Assembly (NCBI RefSeq): GCF_004166885.1
Contig: NZ_RCYU01000002.1
Span: 496,001-560,000, forward strand
From: Streptococcus sp. bf_0095
GTDB lineage: Bacteria; Bacillota; Bacilli; Lactobacillales; Streptococcaceae
DNA length: 64,000 nucleotides
Reading direction: 5' to 3'
The translations under genes were made by a program, and so were the position numbers. The notes under the pieces were generated by a model. The model searched no databases. It was not told the origin of the DNA and saw only the letters and a program-made list of their open reading frames with translations. Positions 56,826-64,000 of the stretch are shown piece by piece (positions within the stretch are counted from its first letter, which is position 1; every line of letters begins with the position of its first letter).

Positions 56826-56852
56826 TCACATGAAACTATGGATAGAGGAAGT

Positions 56853-59648
56853 CTAGTCTTCTTCCATCTTTTGAGGTTGATAGGCCAACATTCCTAAACC
56901 AATACACAAGCCCAAAACCAGGGTAAGGAAGGTGACTTGCCCACCTATCTGACCCGACAAGGAAATGGCTTCCCGTAGTCCCGATACGGTATAGCTCATT
57001 GGCAACAGCGGATGAATGGTTTGGAAGAAACGATTGGTGAGGGCAAGCGGATAAGTCCCTGCACTAGAAGCCAGTTGAAGGAGCAAGAGAATCAAAGAGA
57101 TAAAAGCTCCGACCTTGTTGTTCCATGTTGTTAAGGCAGTCACCATGGACATGAAGGTCACACTTCCTAACACACAGAGGAAGAGAGTCAAGCTTTCATG
57201 GTTTGCCGCCATTCCGAGCAGGTGGACAGCTCCGTAGACCAGGACACCAGCCAAGACAGCAATCATCCCGTTCACTTCCAATCTCGATTTAAGCCAAGCC
57301 CAACGACTTTCTGGATGACGCCCAGATGGCAATTTGGCAAAAATCATATTGGTAGAGAGAGCCGCGACGAAAAGGGCAACAGATATCATATAAGGAGCCA
57401 TTCCTACTCCGTTCACTGGAACATTGTCATGGTCTGTCTTTGAAAGGGTGATTGGATCTGACAATACGCTTGCATTTTCTTTTTCAGTGCTAGCGCTATT
57501 TAGTTGATCTTTGGCTGAACTCAAGCCCTGACTAAGATTCTGACTACCTGTTTGAAGATCACCCAAGCCTCCGACAAGAACCTGGCCTCCTGTCGCTAAT
57601 CGACCTGAGCCATCGGCTATTTTAGTTGCACCATCCGCCAATTGATGAGAACCTGATAGTAACTGACCTGATTTATCCGATAACTGATCGACTCCTGATA
57701 CGAGTTGATCAACACCGCTAGCCAAGACTGGTGTTTGAGTATTTAATTGACTGATCCCACTAGCTAGCAGTCCAGCGCCTGTTGTTAATTCACTAGACTT
57801 ACTAGTCAATTGGTTGGCTCCTGAAGCTAACTGATTCATTCCAGCAGTCAGAGTTGGCATTTTCCCATTTAAGTCTCCCAATCCTGTTGCTAGTTGATTA
57901 CTTCCCATTACCAAGTCACCAGATTTCTGATCCAGCTGATTTGTCCCCGCACTCAATTGAGTAGCTCCTGCAATCAAGCTACTGCTATTGCCCGTAAGCT
58001 GACTAGCTCCACCGGCTAACTGATCCACCCCTGTCGTATAGAGTTGAACGCCCTGGCTAAGGGTTTGGCTAGCTGGGAGAAGTTGCTCTGTCACTGCTGT
58101 CTGCACGGAGCTCAAGCTAGTTGAAAGAGTATTCAAGGTAGACGAAACTGTTGGCAAGATCTGGTTGGCACTTTCTTTTACTGTGGCCAAGGGACTCTCG
58201 GTTGTTAAGCCTTCTTGCAAGCCTTGAACAGTGGTTAAAATCGCTTGAGCAGCAGTCTCCGTGGTACTTGAAGTAGCAGAGACAGCAGCCGTCATTTCTG
58301 CCTGTTGCTCAGCTGTTAGCGATTGATAGGCAGCAGTAGCTTGAAGATTGGCTAGTACTGAATTGCGGTCAGCCTGTGCAGCTGCTGAAATCCCTTGAGC
58401 AGAGGTAGCGATGGTTGCCAAAGCTGTGCTGAGTTGACTGGTATTTCCGCTCGTGTTCTGAATAGCTTCATTTAATTGGGTGAGTCCTGCTGTTAATTGG
58501 GCAAGTTGCTCTTGTTGATTTGGTGATGGAGTGAGTTGTGTGGATAAGGTTTGAATGCCTGTCTCTAACTGAGACACTCCATTTCTTAAGGCTTCCGATT
58601 GACCGCTTAATTGACTAGCTCCACCACTAAGAGTAGCAAGACCTGAGCTATAGTTGGTTAGACCAGTCGTCAAATTACTAGCACCAAGATTCAACTGACT
58701 GACTCCTTTTGTATAGGTATCCAGTCCCGTTGAGAGAGTCGTCATCCCTGTATGCAATTGGCCAATTCCAGATGCTAACTGAGGCGTTTGACTAGCCATT
58801 TGGTTCAAACCATCTCCCAGCTGTCCAACACCAGATGTATAGGTCGTCAGTCCACTACTAAAGGTAGTAAAACCATCATGAAGTTGCCCAACTCCCGATA
58901 CGAGGGTGGGAACTTTCTCCTGCATTTGATGAAGACCAGTTCCTAATTGGCCAACTCCATTGGTGTAGGCCAAGAGTCCAGTGCTAAGAGTCTGTGCCCC
59001 ATTTGAAAAAGACAGACTCGAATTGGACAAGGTGGTCAAATGGTCTGTCAGAGTCTGTCCACCCTCTTTTAGCTGACCAGCACCGGTCGCTAATTTCTGG
59101 CTTCCTTCCGCTGCTGTTCCCATACCTGTCTTCAAGCTTCCCATCTTTTCGAAAAGAGCGCTGGTATAGGTTTGGGTGACATTACTAGCAACTGTTTGCT
59201 GGATTTTTATCATGGCTGAATCACTCATCTTACCAGCAATAAAGCTATGCCCACTAGATGTTTGGTAGGCAATAGTCATCTGTTCTGGGTGATTGGTTAA
59301 GATAGAAGCAGCTTTAGCAGATAGATCCTTAGGCAAGGTCACCACCATATAGTAATCACCCTTTTCCAACCCCTCTTTAGCGGCTCTTTCATCAACAATA
59401 TGGAAATCCAGGGCATCACTTTTCTCAAAATTGGACACCATGTCTTTTCCGATTGTCAATTCTTCTTCCTGATAACGAGCTGGCTGGTCTTGATTGACAA
59501 CTGCTACTGGCAGGTCGGAAACCTTGCCATAAGGATCCCACATAGAGGATAGAAAGATCACATTGTAGAGAGCTGGTATCAAGGCAACCCCGATCATCAC
59601 AACGATGAAGGTCGGTTTCCTAAAAATTGCTTTCCATTCCTTAAACAT
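56853..59648 (-). CDS. yhgE: YhgE/Pip family membrane protein
   Basis: A 931-residue membrane protein of the YhgE/Pip family (phage infection protein of Lactococcus; related to EsaA). One N-terminal helix (FIVVMIGVALIPALYNVIFL) is followed by a large extracytoplasmic region of about 670 residues. This is dominated by short repeats of G-x-x-QL-x-x-G-x-x-x-L, predicted long coiled or alpha-helical stalk. Five C-terminal helices form an ABC-2-type permease-like domain. I chose ATG at 59648 (AAGGAG seven bases upstream). It is divergent from a TetR regulator and shares operators with it. Confidence 0.9.
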   Translation of the reverse strand: MFKEWKAIFRKPTFIVVMIGVALIPALYNVIFLSSMWDPYGKVSDLPVAVVNQDQPARYQEEELTIGKDMVSNFEKSDALDFHIVDERAAKEGLEKGDYYMVVTLPKDLSAKAASILTNHPEQMTIAYQTSSGHSFIAGKMSDSAMIKIQQTVASNVTQTYTSALFEKMGSLKTGMGTAAEGSQKLATGAGQLKEGGQTLTDHLTTLSNSSLSFSNGAQTLSTGLLAYTNGVGQLGTGLHQMQEKVPTLVSGVGQLHDGFTTFSSGLTTYTSGVGQLGDGLNQMASQTPQLASGIGQLHTGMTTLSTGLDTYTKGVSQLNLGASNLTTGLTNYSSGLATLSGGASQLSGQSEALRNGVSQLETGIQTLSTQLTPSPNQQEQLAQLTAGLTQLNEAIQNTSGNTSQLSTALATIATSAQGISAAAQADRNSVLANLQATAAYQSLTAEQQAEMTAAVSATSSTTETAAQAILTTVQGLQEGLTTESPLATVKESANQILPTVSSTLNTLSTSLSSVQTAVTEQLLPASQTLSQGVQLYTTGVDQLAGGASQLTGNSSSLIAGATQLSAGTNQLDQKSGDLVMGSNQLATGLGDLNGKMPTLTAGMNQLASGANQLTSKSSELTTGAGLLASGISQLNTQTPVLASGVDQLVSGVDQLSDKSGQLLSGSHQLADGATKIADGSGRLATGGQVLVGGLGDLQTGSQNLSQGLSSAKDQLNSASTEKENASVLSDPITLSKTDHDNVPVNGVGMAPYMISVALFVAALSTNMIFAKLPSGRHPESRWAWLKSRLEVNGMIAVLAGVLVYGAVHLLGMAANHESLTLFLCVLGSVTFMSMVTALTTWNNKVGAFISLILLLLQLASSAGTYPLALTNRFFQTIHPLLPMSYTVSGLREAISLSGQIGGQVTFLTLVLGLCIGLGMLAYQPQKMEED

Positions 59649-59663
59649 TTTTTGTCTCCTTTT

Positions 59664-59679
59664 TATACACATTGTCTAA
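59664..59679. promoter_or_regulatory. Probable TetR operator 1 (yhgE side)
   Basis: TATACACATTGTCTAA is the inverted copy of the site at 59740-59755 (12 of 16 positions or better match). It lies between the yhgE -10 and its ribosome site, where binding would block yhgE transcription. Confidence 0.6.
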
Positions 59680-59695
59680 TTTTTTGATATAATTG

Positions 59696-59723
59696 ATTAT
59701 ACAGTTCTTCTTAAAAACCGCAA
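59696..59723 (-). promoter_or_regulatory. yhgE: yhgE promoter
   Basis: The minus strand reads TTGCGG (-35), a 16-bp spacer and TATAAT (-10), about 48 bp upstream of the yhgE start. Confidence 0.65.
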
Positions 59724-59739
59724 GTTAAAAAACTTATTT

Positions 59740-59755
59740 TTGGACACTGTGTATA
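59740..59755. promoter_or_regulatory. Probable TetR operator 2 (tetR side)
   Basis: TTGGACACTGTGTATA, with an ACAC-T-GTGT core, overlaps the -10 (TATAAT, 59752-59757) of the TetR gene. It mirrors operator 1 and suggests autoregulation. Confidence 0.6.
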
Positions 59756-59783
59756 ATTTTGTTTATAAAAGAGGGAGACTAAA

Positions 59784-60320
59784 ATGGTTACCGAAAGCAA
59801 TAAGCGAATAAAAACAAAACAGATCATCCAGGAAGCTATGGTTAACCTCCTTCATAGAGAGTCCTTTGATGAGATTTCAACCGTTCAGTTGGCAAAAGAA
59901 GCCGGTATCAGCCGGAGTAGCTTCTATACCCACTACCGCGATAAGTACGATATGATTGAGCGCTACCAACAGGAATTTTTCCACAAAGTTGAATACATCT
60001 TCGACAAACAACAAGATGATAAACACCAAGCTGTTACCGAAGTTTTCGAATTTCTCACCAAGGAGCCCCTCTTTGCTGTCCTTCTAACCGAGAATGGGAC
60101 AAAAGAAATTCAATCCTTCTTGCGGCACAAGCTACAAGTTCTACTAGTGGATAGCTTGCAAGAGCGTTATGGCCATCGATCTTTGACCGAAATCGAAAGA
60201 GACTACAGTTCAGTCTACCTCACCAATGCCTTTTTTGGAGTTTGTCAAATGTGGGTGGCGCGTGGGCAAAAAGAAAGCCCCCAACAAATGGCGGACTTCC
60301 TATTAAAAATGCTGGAATAA
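59784..60320 (+). CDS. TetR/AcrR family regulator
   Basis: A 178-residue regulator. The N-terminal HTH is FDEISTVQLAKEAGISRSSF followed by YTHYRDKYDMIERYQ, typical of TetR. The C-terminal ligand domain resembles the TetR_C_8-type proteins of streptococci that neighbour YhgE genes. It diverges from yhgE, and matching operators stand before both genes, so it probably represses yhgE and itself. A family 2 repeat begins two bases after its stop. Confidence 0.9.
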   Translation: MVTESNKRIKTKQIIQEAMVNLLHRESFDEISTVQLAKEAGISRSSFYTHYRDKYDMIERYQQEFFHKVEYIFDKQQDDKHQAVTEVFEFLTKEPLFAVLLTENGTKEIQSFLRHKLQVLLVDSLQERYGHRSLTEIERDYSSVYLTNAFFGVCQMWVARGQKESPQQMADFLLKMLE

Positions 60321-60322
60321 AA

Positions 60323-60497
60323 GAGAGTGGGACAGAAATCGGTAATTCGTTAGAATTCGATTTCGTCGTCCCACCTCCGCACAGTTGAGTAGGGCTGTAA
60401 AAGCTGATGAAATCAGCGTGGTAGAGCCCACTCAACCACTGCGTCTTGCTCGATAATCCAAAGACAATTTAGAGGCTAGGACTTTTGTCCCAGCCTC
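60323..60497 (+). repeat. Repeat family 2, copy 5
   Basis: A 175-bp copy starting two bases after the TetR gene stop and ending 17 bp from the comB stop. Its right hairpin GAGGCTAGGAC/GTCCCAGCCTC is followed by TTTTATG. It probably terminates both converging units. Confidence 0.88.
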
Positions 60498-60514
60498 TTT
60501 TATGTTATGTTTCT

Positions 60515-61876
60515 TTAGTTCCCCGCTCCTAAAAATTGATCCACAAAGAAACTAAAGTAAGATTTTTCTCCTGTGATCAGGACACACTTCCCTTCCAATC
60601 CGTACCGTAGGAGTTTGGCTTCCTGATCCTTGAGACGAAGAACTCCCTCGATTTTGAAAAAGTTCCCCTGTTCTGTCCGAGTGGCACTCGAAGCAATGGA
60701 GCTAATACGGGCCTCTAGCGTAATTGGTTTTTGTTTACTTCCCTGTGTGCTAAAGCGAATCCGATCTCCCACATGAATCGTAGCTATATCTTTTGAAGGA
60801 ATATAGGTAACAATCTTGACTTCTTTTTCTTTCTGAATGAGTGGATATACTTGTGCCAAAGGAGTGCCTTCCGTTACAATACTCGCTCCTTTTGTTTCAT
60901 CATTCAAATGAATTACCCCCTCATCCTTGGCTAGAATCTGAGTCTTCTGAAGAAGAGTTTCTTGTGTTTTTAACTTACTATCTAAATCTGCGATTTGCTG
61001 AGAAAGAAGCAACAAATCCTGTCCAACTTTACTCAGCTGTTGAGCTTTCAGAGAGGCTATTTGACTATCTAAGCTGGTCGAAAAAGCTTGTTGGCTTCCG
61101 GATCCCGCATATTGGATTCGATAATTAGAAATACTCGCCTCTAACTGCTGGATTTGACTATCTAGCTGACTGATAAAAGAAGCTTGTGCCTGAGCGTTTT
61201 CTTCTCCATGTGGTTGCTGAGCGTAACTCTGGTAGAGGGAGTAAAGTGGATGAGTCGCATCCAGACTTCTTCCCTCTAGGAGAGCTGATTTTAGACTACG
61301 GTAATCAGTTAATCGCTTCTCCTGGTCTTGGATAGCTTGGCCAATTTCTGCTTGACTGGAACTTGCACTGGCATTTTGAGAAGCAATAGTCGCATTTTGT
61401 TGATGGGCTTGCGCTTGGAGAATCGCTATCTGTTGCTGGTAATCCTTAAACAGCTGATCATACCCAAAATGCTCATTTCCTGTAAACTGACTCTCCCCGG
61501 TCTCAATGCTCGTTTTCAACAGTTTTAATTGTTCCTCCTGTTTCTTTAAGAGGTCGAGCTGTTGCGTCAAGCTCATTCCTTGTTGTTTTTCCTGATCCTC
61601 CTGGTATTCTACCAAGATTTCGCCCTTCTTAATCTCTTTATTTTCCTTCAAATGGTTGACTTGAATGGGAGAATTACTCGTTGACTGGATTTGGTCCACC
61701 ACGCGCGTAGCTTCAATCGTCCCACGACTAGACAAGGTCACTTCCTTCTTGGCAAAGACAGAGAATCCCACAATAAACAGTAGTAAAAGAAAACAAGGGA
61801 CTACCCACAAACTAGCAAAATTATGGAAACGTTTCTGATAGAATTCTGCACTTTCAAAATATTTTTCGTTCATCAT
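60515..61876 (-). CDS. comB: Competence peptide transport accessory protein ComB
   Basis: HlyD-family membrane fusion partner of ComA. One N-terminal helix (LWVVPCFLLLLFIVGFSVFA), a barrel-lipoyl segment (GTIEATRVVDQIQST.. and EIKKGEILVEYQED), a long Gln-rich coiled coil (about residues 100-310) and a second barrel half (DEGVIHLNDETKGASIVTEG). 453 residues, as in pneumococcal ComB. AGGAG stands nine bases before the ATG. It follows comA by 23 bp. Confidence 0.95.
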   Translation of the reverse strand: MMNEKYFESAEFYQKRFHNFASLWVVPCFLLLLFIVGFSVFAKKEVTLSSRGTIEATRVVDQIQSTSNSPIQVNHLKENKEIKKGEILVEYQEDQEKQQGMSLTQQLDLLKKQEEQLKLLKTSIETGESQFTGNEHFGYDQLFKDYQQQIAILQAQAHQQNATIASQNASASSSQAEIGQAIQDQEKRLTDYRSLKSALLEGRSLDATHPLYSLYQSYAQQPHGEENAQAQASFISQLDSQIQQLEASISNYRIQYAGSGSQQAFSTSLDSQIASLKAQQLSKVGQDLLLLSQQIADLDSKLKTQETLLQKTQILAKDEGVIHLNDETKGASIVTEGTPLAQVYPLIQKEKEVKIVTYIPSKDIATIHVGDRIRFSTQGSKQKPITLEARISSIASSATRTEQGNFFKIEGVLRLKDQEAKLLRYGLEGKCVLITGEKSYFSFFVDQFLGAGN

Positions 61877-61899
61877 ACTTTTTTTCTCCTAGTCCTCTC

Positions 61900-64000
61900 T
61901 TAACAAGTTACCAAATGGCTGTAATAACCATTCTTTTTCAGCAGTTCTTCATGACTTCCTTCTTCTTTCAGACAACCTTGGTCCAGGAGGAAGACTTTTT
62001 CAGAACGCTCTGCAATCGTTAACCGGTGGGCAATAAAAACAATCGTTTTATCTAAGGCCATCAAGCGGTCCACTATTTTCTTCTCCGTCAAGATATCCAG
62101 GCTACTGGTCGCTTCATCCAGAATCAGAATCGGAGCATCCGTTAATAAGGCACGCGCCAAGGCAATCCGCTGCCGTTGTCCACCAGAAATTCCCATGCCA
62201 TCCGTAGTCAATTCCGTTTGGTAATTGAGGGGCATGCGCTCAATGTCTTCTCGAATTCCTGCGATTTCAACAGCGCGCAAGATATCTTCCTGACTAGTTC
62301 CTTCCCGCGCTCCCAGTAACAAGTTTTCTAAAATCGTACCATTAAAGACATAGGGCTGCTGGGGTAAATAATTGATTTGCTGGCGGAGCAAGGTCTTATC
62401 CACTTGCTGGATATCCGTTCCTCCCAGCCGAATCGTCCCTTTATTGGGTTGGTAGAAATTCACCATCATCTTTGCTAGCGTGGTTTTTCCAGAACCGGAA
62501 ATACCGACAAAACTCACCTTGCTCCCTTTTTTAATCCTTAAGTTAATATCTGTTAAAACATTGGCTCCAAAACCGTACTTGTAGTCCACTCCCTCAAAAA
62601 CCAGATCACCATCGAGAGTCTCACGCTCTTGAAGAGGCTTCTTCTCTGCGAACTCAGAGTCTATCAAATAGACTTCATTCAGACGGGTATTTGCCACTCG
62701 GGCTGCTTGCAGTTTAGTTTGGAGGTTGATCAAATTCTCTAGAGGCCCTGTGAAATAAACAAGGAGAGTATTGTAGGTAATCAGCTGACCCAAACTCAAT
62801 TCTTGCTTCATGACCAAATGAGCTCCCATCCACAAGACCAAGACATTCAAAATCAACTGGGCCAAGTGCTTGAGCCCCTTTTGCAGACTCTCCGCCTTGC
62901 TCATGGCAAAGGATTTCTTCAGATAGTCCACAAATTCTGTGTCAATCTTTTGATAACGACTACGCTCACTGGTAAGAGACTTGATGGTTTCAATCCCATT
63001 GATATCTTCGATAATAGAAGAAGACAAGACACTATTGGCTTCCATGGTTTCATTATTTAAGCGCTCAAAAGGCTTCATAAAGGCAAAAATAATGACCGCA
63101 TAAATCGGCAGTAAGAGAATGGTCAAGAAAAAGAGATGAGCATTTTGGCTAAACAGGACTACTGATAAAATCAGGACTATGGACAGATCCAAAAAGATTG
63201 AAAGCAGCGTACTAGCCAGAGCATCGATAATCCGGTTGGCATCTGTAAACCGCGACACCACTTCTCCTGTCCGTCGAGTTGCAAAGAAACTCATAGGCAA
63301 CTGAAAAACATGCTTAATATAGGACAGAATGACATCAATAGACAAACGTTGACCTAAAACAAGAAGCAAGTAATCTTGCGCATAGGTCAGAACCTGCTGT
63401 AAGATGTAAACCACGATCAAACCTAGTGAAATCACACTCAGGGTCTGCTTCATCTGATCAGGCACATAGGTATCAATAATCGATTGTAGGTAGTAAGAAC
63501 CAACAATATTGATAAGGGTTACCAATAACGTTGCAAGAACAATATGAAGGACTAATTGTCGCTGTTTAAACAAAAGAGGGACAAAGTCTAGGAGCCCATT
63601 TTTCTTTTCTTTACTCGGTTGATAGGCTGGAGTCGGGGCCAAGGCAATGACAATCCCTGTCCATTCCTTTTCAAACTCTTCGATCGTCAATTTGGTCATC
63701 TTTACCTTTGGATCTGGATCTGCTATGTAAAGATGCTTTTTATCTTTCTTATAGACTACGTAATAGTGAGGGAGACGCCCATCCTTGATCACGTGGACAA
63801 TCAATGGATAGGTCACTCCTTCCAAGTCAAAAAGTGTGCGGTCTGCTCGGAAGGCGCGTGTCTCAAATCCCAACTCCTCAGCCACCTTGACCAGACCTAA
63901 GGCGGTCGTCCCATCTGCAGTCGTTTTTGCCTTCTCCCGCAGACTAGCTAAAGAATAGTATGATCCATAGTAGCCAAAAACCATGGCCAAAGCCGCAACA
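61900..64000 (-). CDS. comA: Competence peptide ABC transporter/peptidase ComA, partial (N-terminus beyond window)
   Basis: Exports and cleaves the competence-stimulating peptide precursor after Gly-Gly. The 700 residues present begin inside the C39 peptidase domain (VAALAMVFGYYGSYYSLASL). By comparison with ComA about 20 residues, including the catalytic Cys, lie outside the window. HYYVVYKKDKKHLYIADPDP holds the catalytic His and Asp. Six helices follow from about residue 150, then the ATPase with GISGSGKTTLAKM, ISGGQRQRIALARALL and LILDEATSSLD. It ends HLVTC. Confidence 0.96.
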   Translation of the reverse strand, partial: VAALAMVFGYYGSYYSLASLREKAKTTADGTTALGLVKVAEELGFETRAFRADRTLFDLEGVTYPLIVHVIKDGRLPHYYVVYKKDKKHLYIADPDPKVKMTKLTIEEFEKEWTGIVIALAPTPAYQPSKEKKNGLLDFVPLLFKQRQLVLHIVLATLLVTLINIVGSYYLQSIIDTYVPDQMKQTLSVISLGLIVVYILQQVLTYAQDYLLLVLGQRLSIDVILSYIKHVFQLPMSFFATRRTGEVVSRFTDANRIIDALASTLLSIFLDLSIVLILSVVLFSQNAHLFFLTILLLPIYAVIIFAFMKPFERLNNETMEANSVLSSSIIEDINGIETIKSLTSERSRYQKIDTEFVDYLKKSFAMSKAESLQKGLKHLAQLILNVLVLWMGAHLVMKQELSLGQLITYNTLLVYFTGPLENLINLQTKLQAARVANTRLNEVYLIDSEFAEKKPLQERETLDGDLVFEGVDYKYGFGANVLTDINLRIKKGSKVSFVGISGSGKTTLAKMMVNFYQPNKGTIRLGGTDIQQVDKTLLRQQINYLPQQPYVFNGTILENLLLGAREGTSQEDILRAVEIAGIREDIERMPLNYQTELTTDGMGISGGQRQRIALARALLTDAPILILDEATSSLDILTEKKIVDRLMALDKTIVFIAHRLTIAERSEKVFLLDQGCLKEEGSHEELLKKNGYYSHLVTC

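Noticed and set aside
1-64000. CRISPR arrays, tRNA or rRNA genes, prophage or transposase genes
   Set aside because: No regularly spaced direct repeats with unique spacers, no tRNA-like cloverleaf with a TTCGAATC arm, no rRNA segments and no transposase or integrase frames were recognised by reading.

Overview
The window is a chromosomal segment of a low-GC oral Streptococcus, most likely from the mitis/sanguinis/parasanguinis group. I lean towards S. parasanguinis-like but cannot fix the species. The evidence is the wzg-wzh-wzd-wze capsule start, the cinA-recA pair with a SigX-type cin-box, hexB/hexA-type mismatch repair genes, malXCDA-malR with malQ-glgP, a dltXABCD operon and comAB, all with strongly streptococcal protein sequences. 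No rRNA, tRNA, CRISPR array or prophage was seen.

Layout. 1-9.1 kb (minus strand): start of a capsule/cell-wall polysaccharide operon, cpsA-B-C-D, the initiating sugar transferase wchA, a WchF-type rhamnosyltransferase and three more glycosyltransferases, the last cut by the window edge. 9.6-17.5 kb (minus): lipoproteins, cardiolipin synthase, folC, the ireB-ruvX-DUF1292 operon, two tandem DUF1307 lipoproteins and spx. 17.6-27.8 kb: a DNA repair block (recA, cinA, tag, ruvA, mutL, mutS) with a plus-strand LytTR/DUF3021 regulatory pair between mutL and mutS, then argR divergent from argS. 30-43.3 kb: nrdI, a membrane protein, then the maltodextrin locus, with glgP-malQ (minus) divergent from malX-malC-malD-malA-malR-pulA (plus) and LacI-type operators between them. 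43.3-51 kb (minus): YitT, aspS, a small membrane protein and dltXABCD. 51-56.8 kb: a cytosolic S41 peptidase, a VTC-domain/DUF4956 membrane pair divergent from a beta-helix-type lipoprotein, and another lipoprotein. 56.8-64 kb: YhgE/Pip protein divergent from a TetR regulator, then comB and comA (comA cut by the window edge).

Functional links. MalX/MalC/MalD import maltodextrins (the ATPase is not here), MalQ, GlgP and an intracellular type I pullulanase degrade them, and MalR represses. RecA and CinA are placed under late competence control by the cin-box, and ComA/ComB export the competence peptide. The Dlt proteins D-alanylate teichoic acids. The capsule phosphoregulators CpsB/C/D control polymerisation.

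The least explained content is a set of structured repeats. One family (three copies) sits directly after a gene's stop codon. In two copies it is bracketed by exact duplications of that gene's own terminator hairpin. Its internal stems vary in sequence but keep pairing. A second family of about 175 bp has five copies, all at gene 3' ends. The VTC/DUF4956/beta-helix cluster, with phased direct repeats and a CiaR-like box in its divergent promoter, is the best candidate for an undescribed envelope system.
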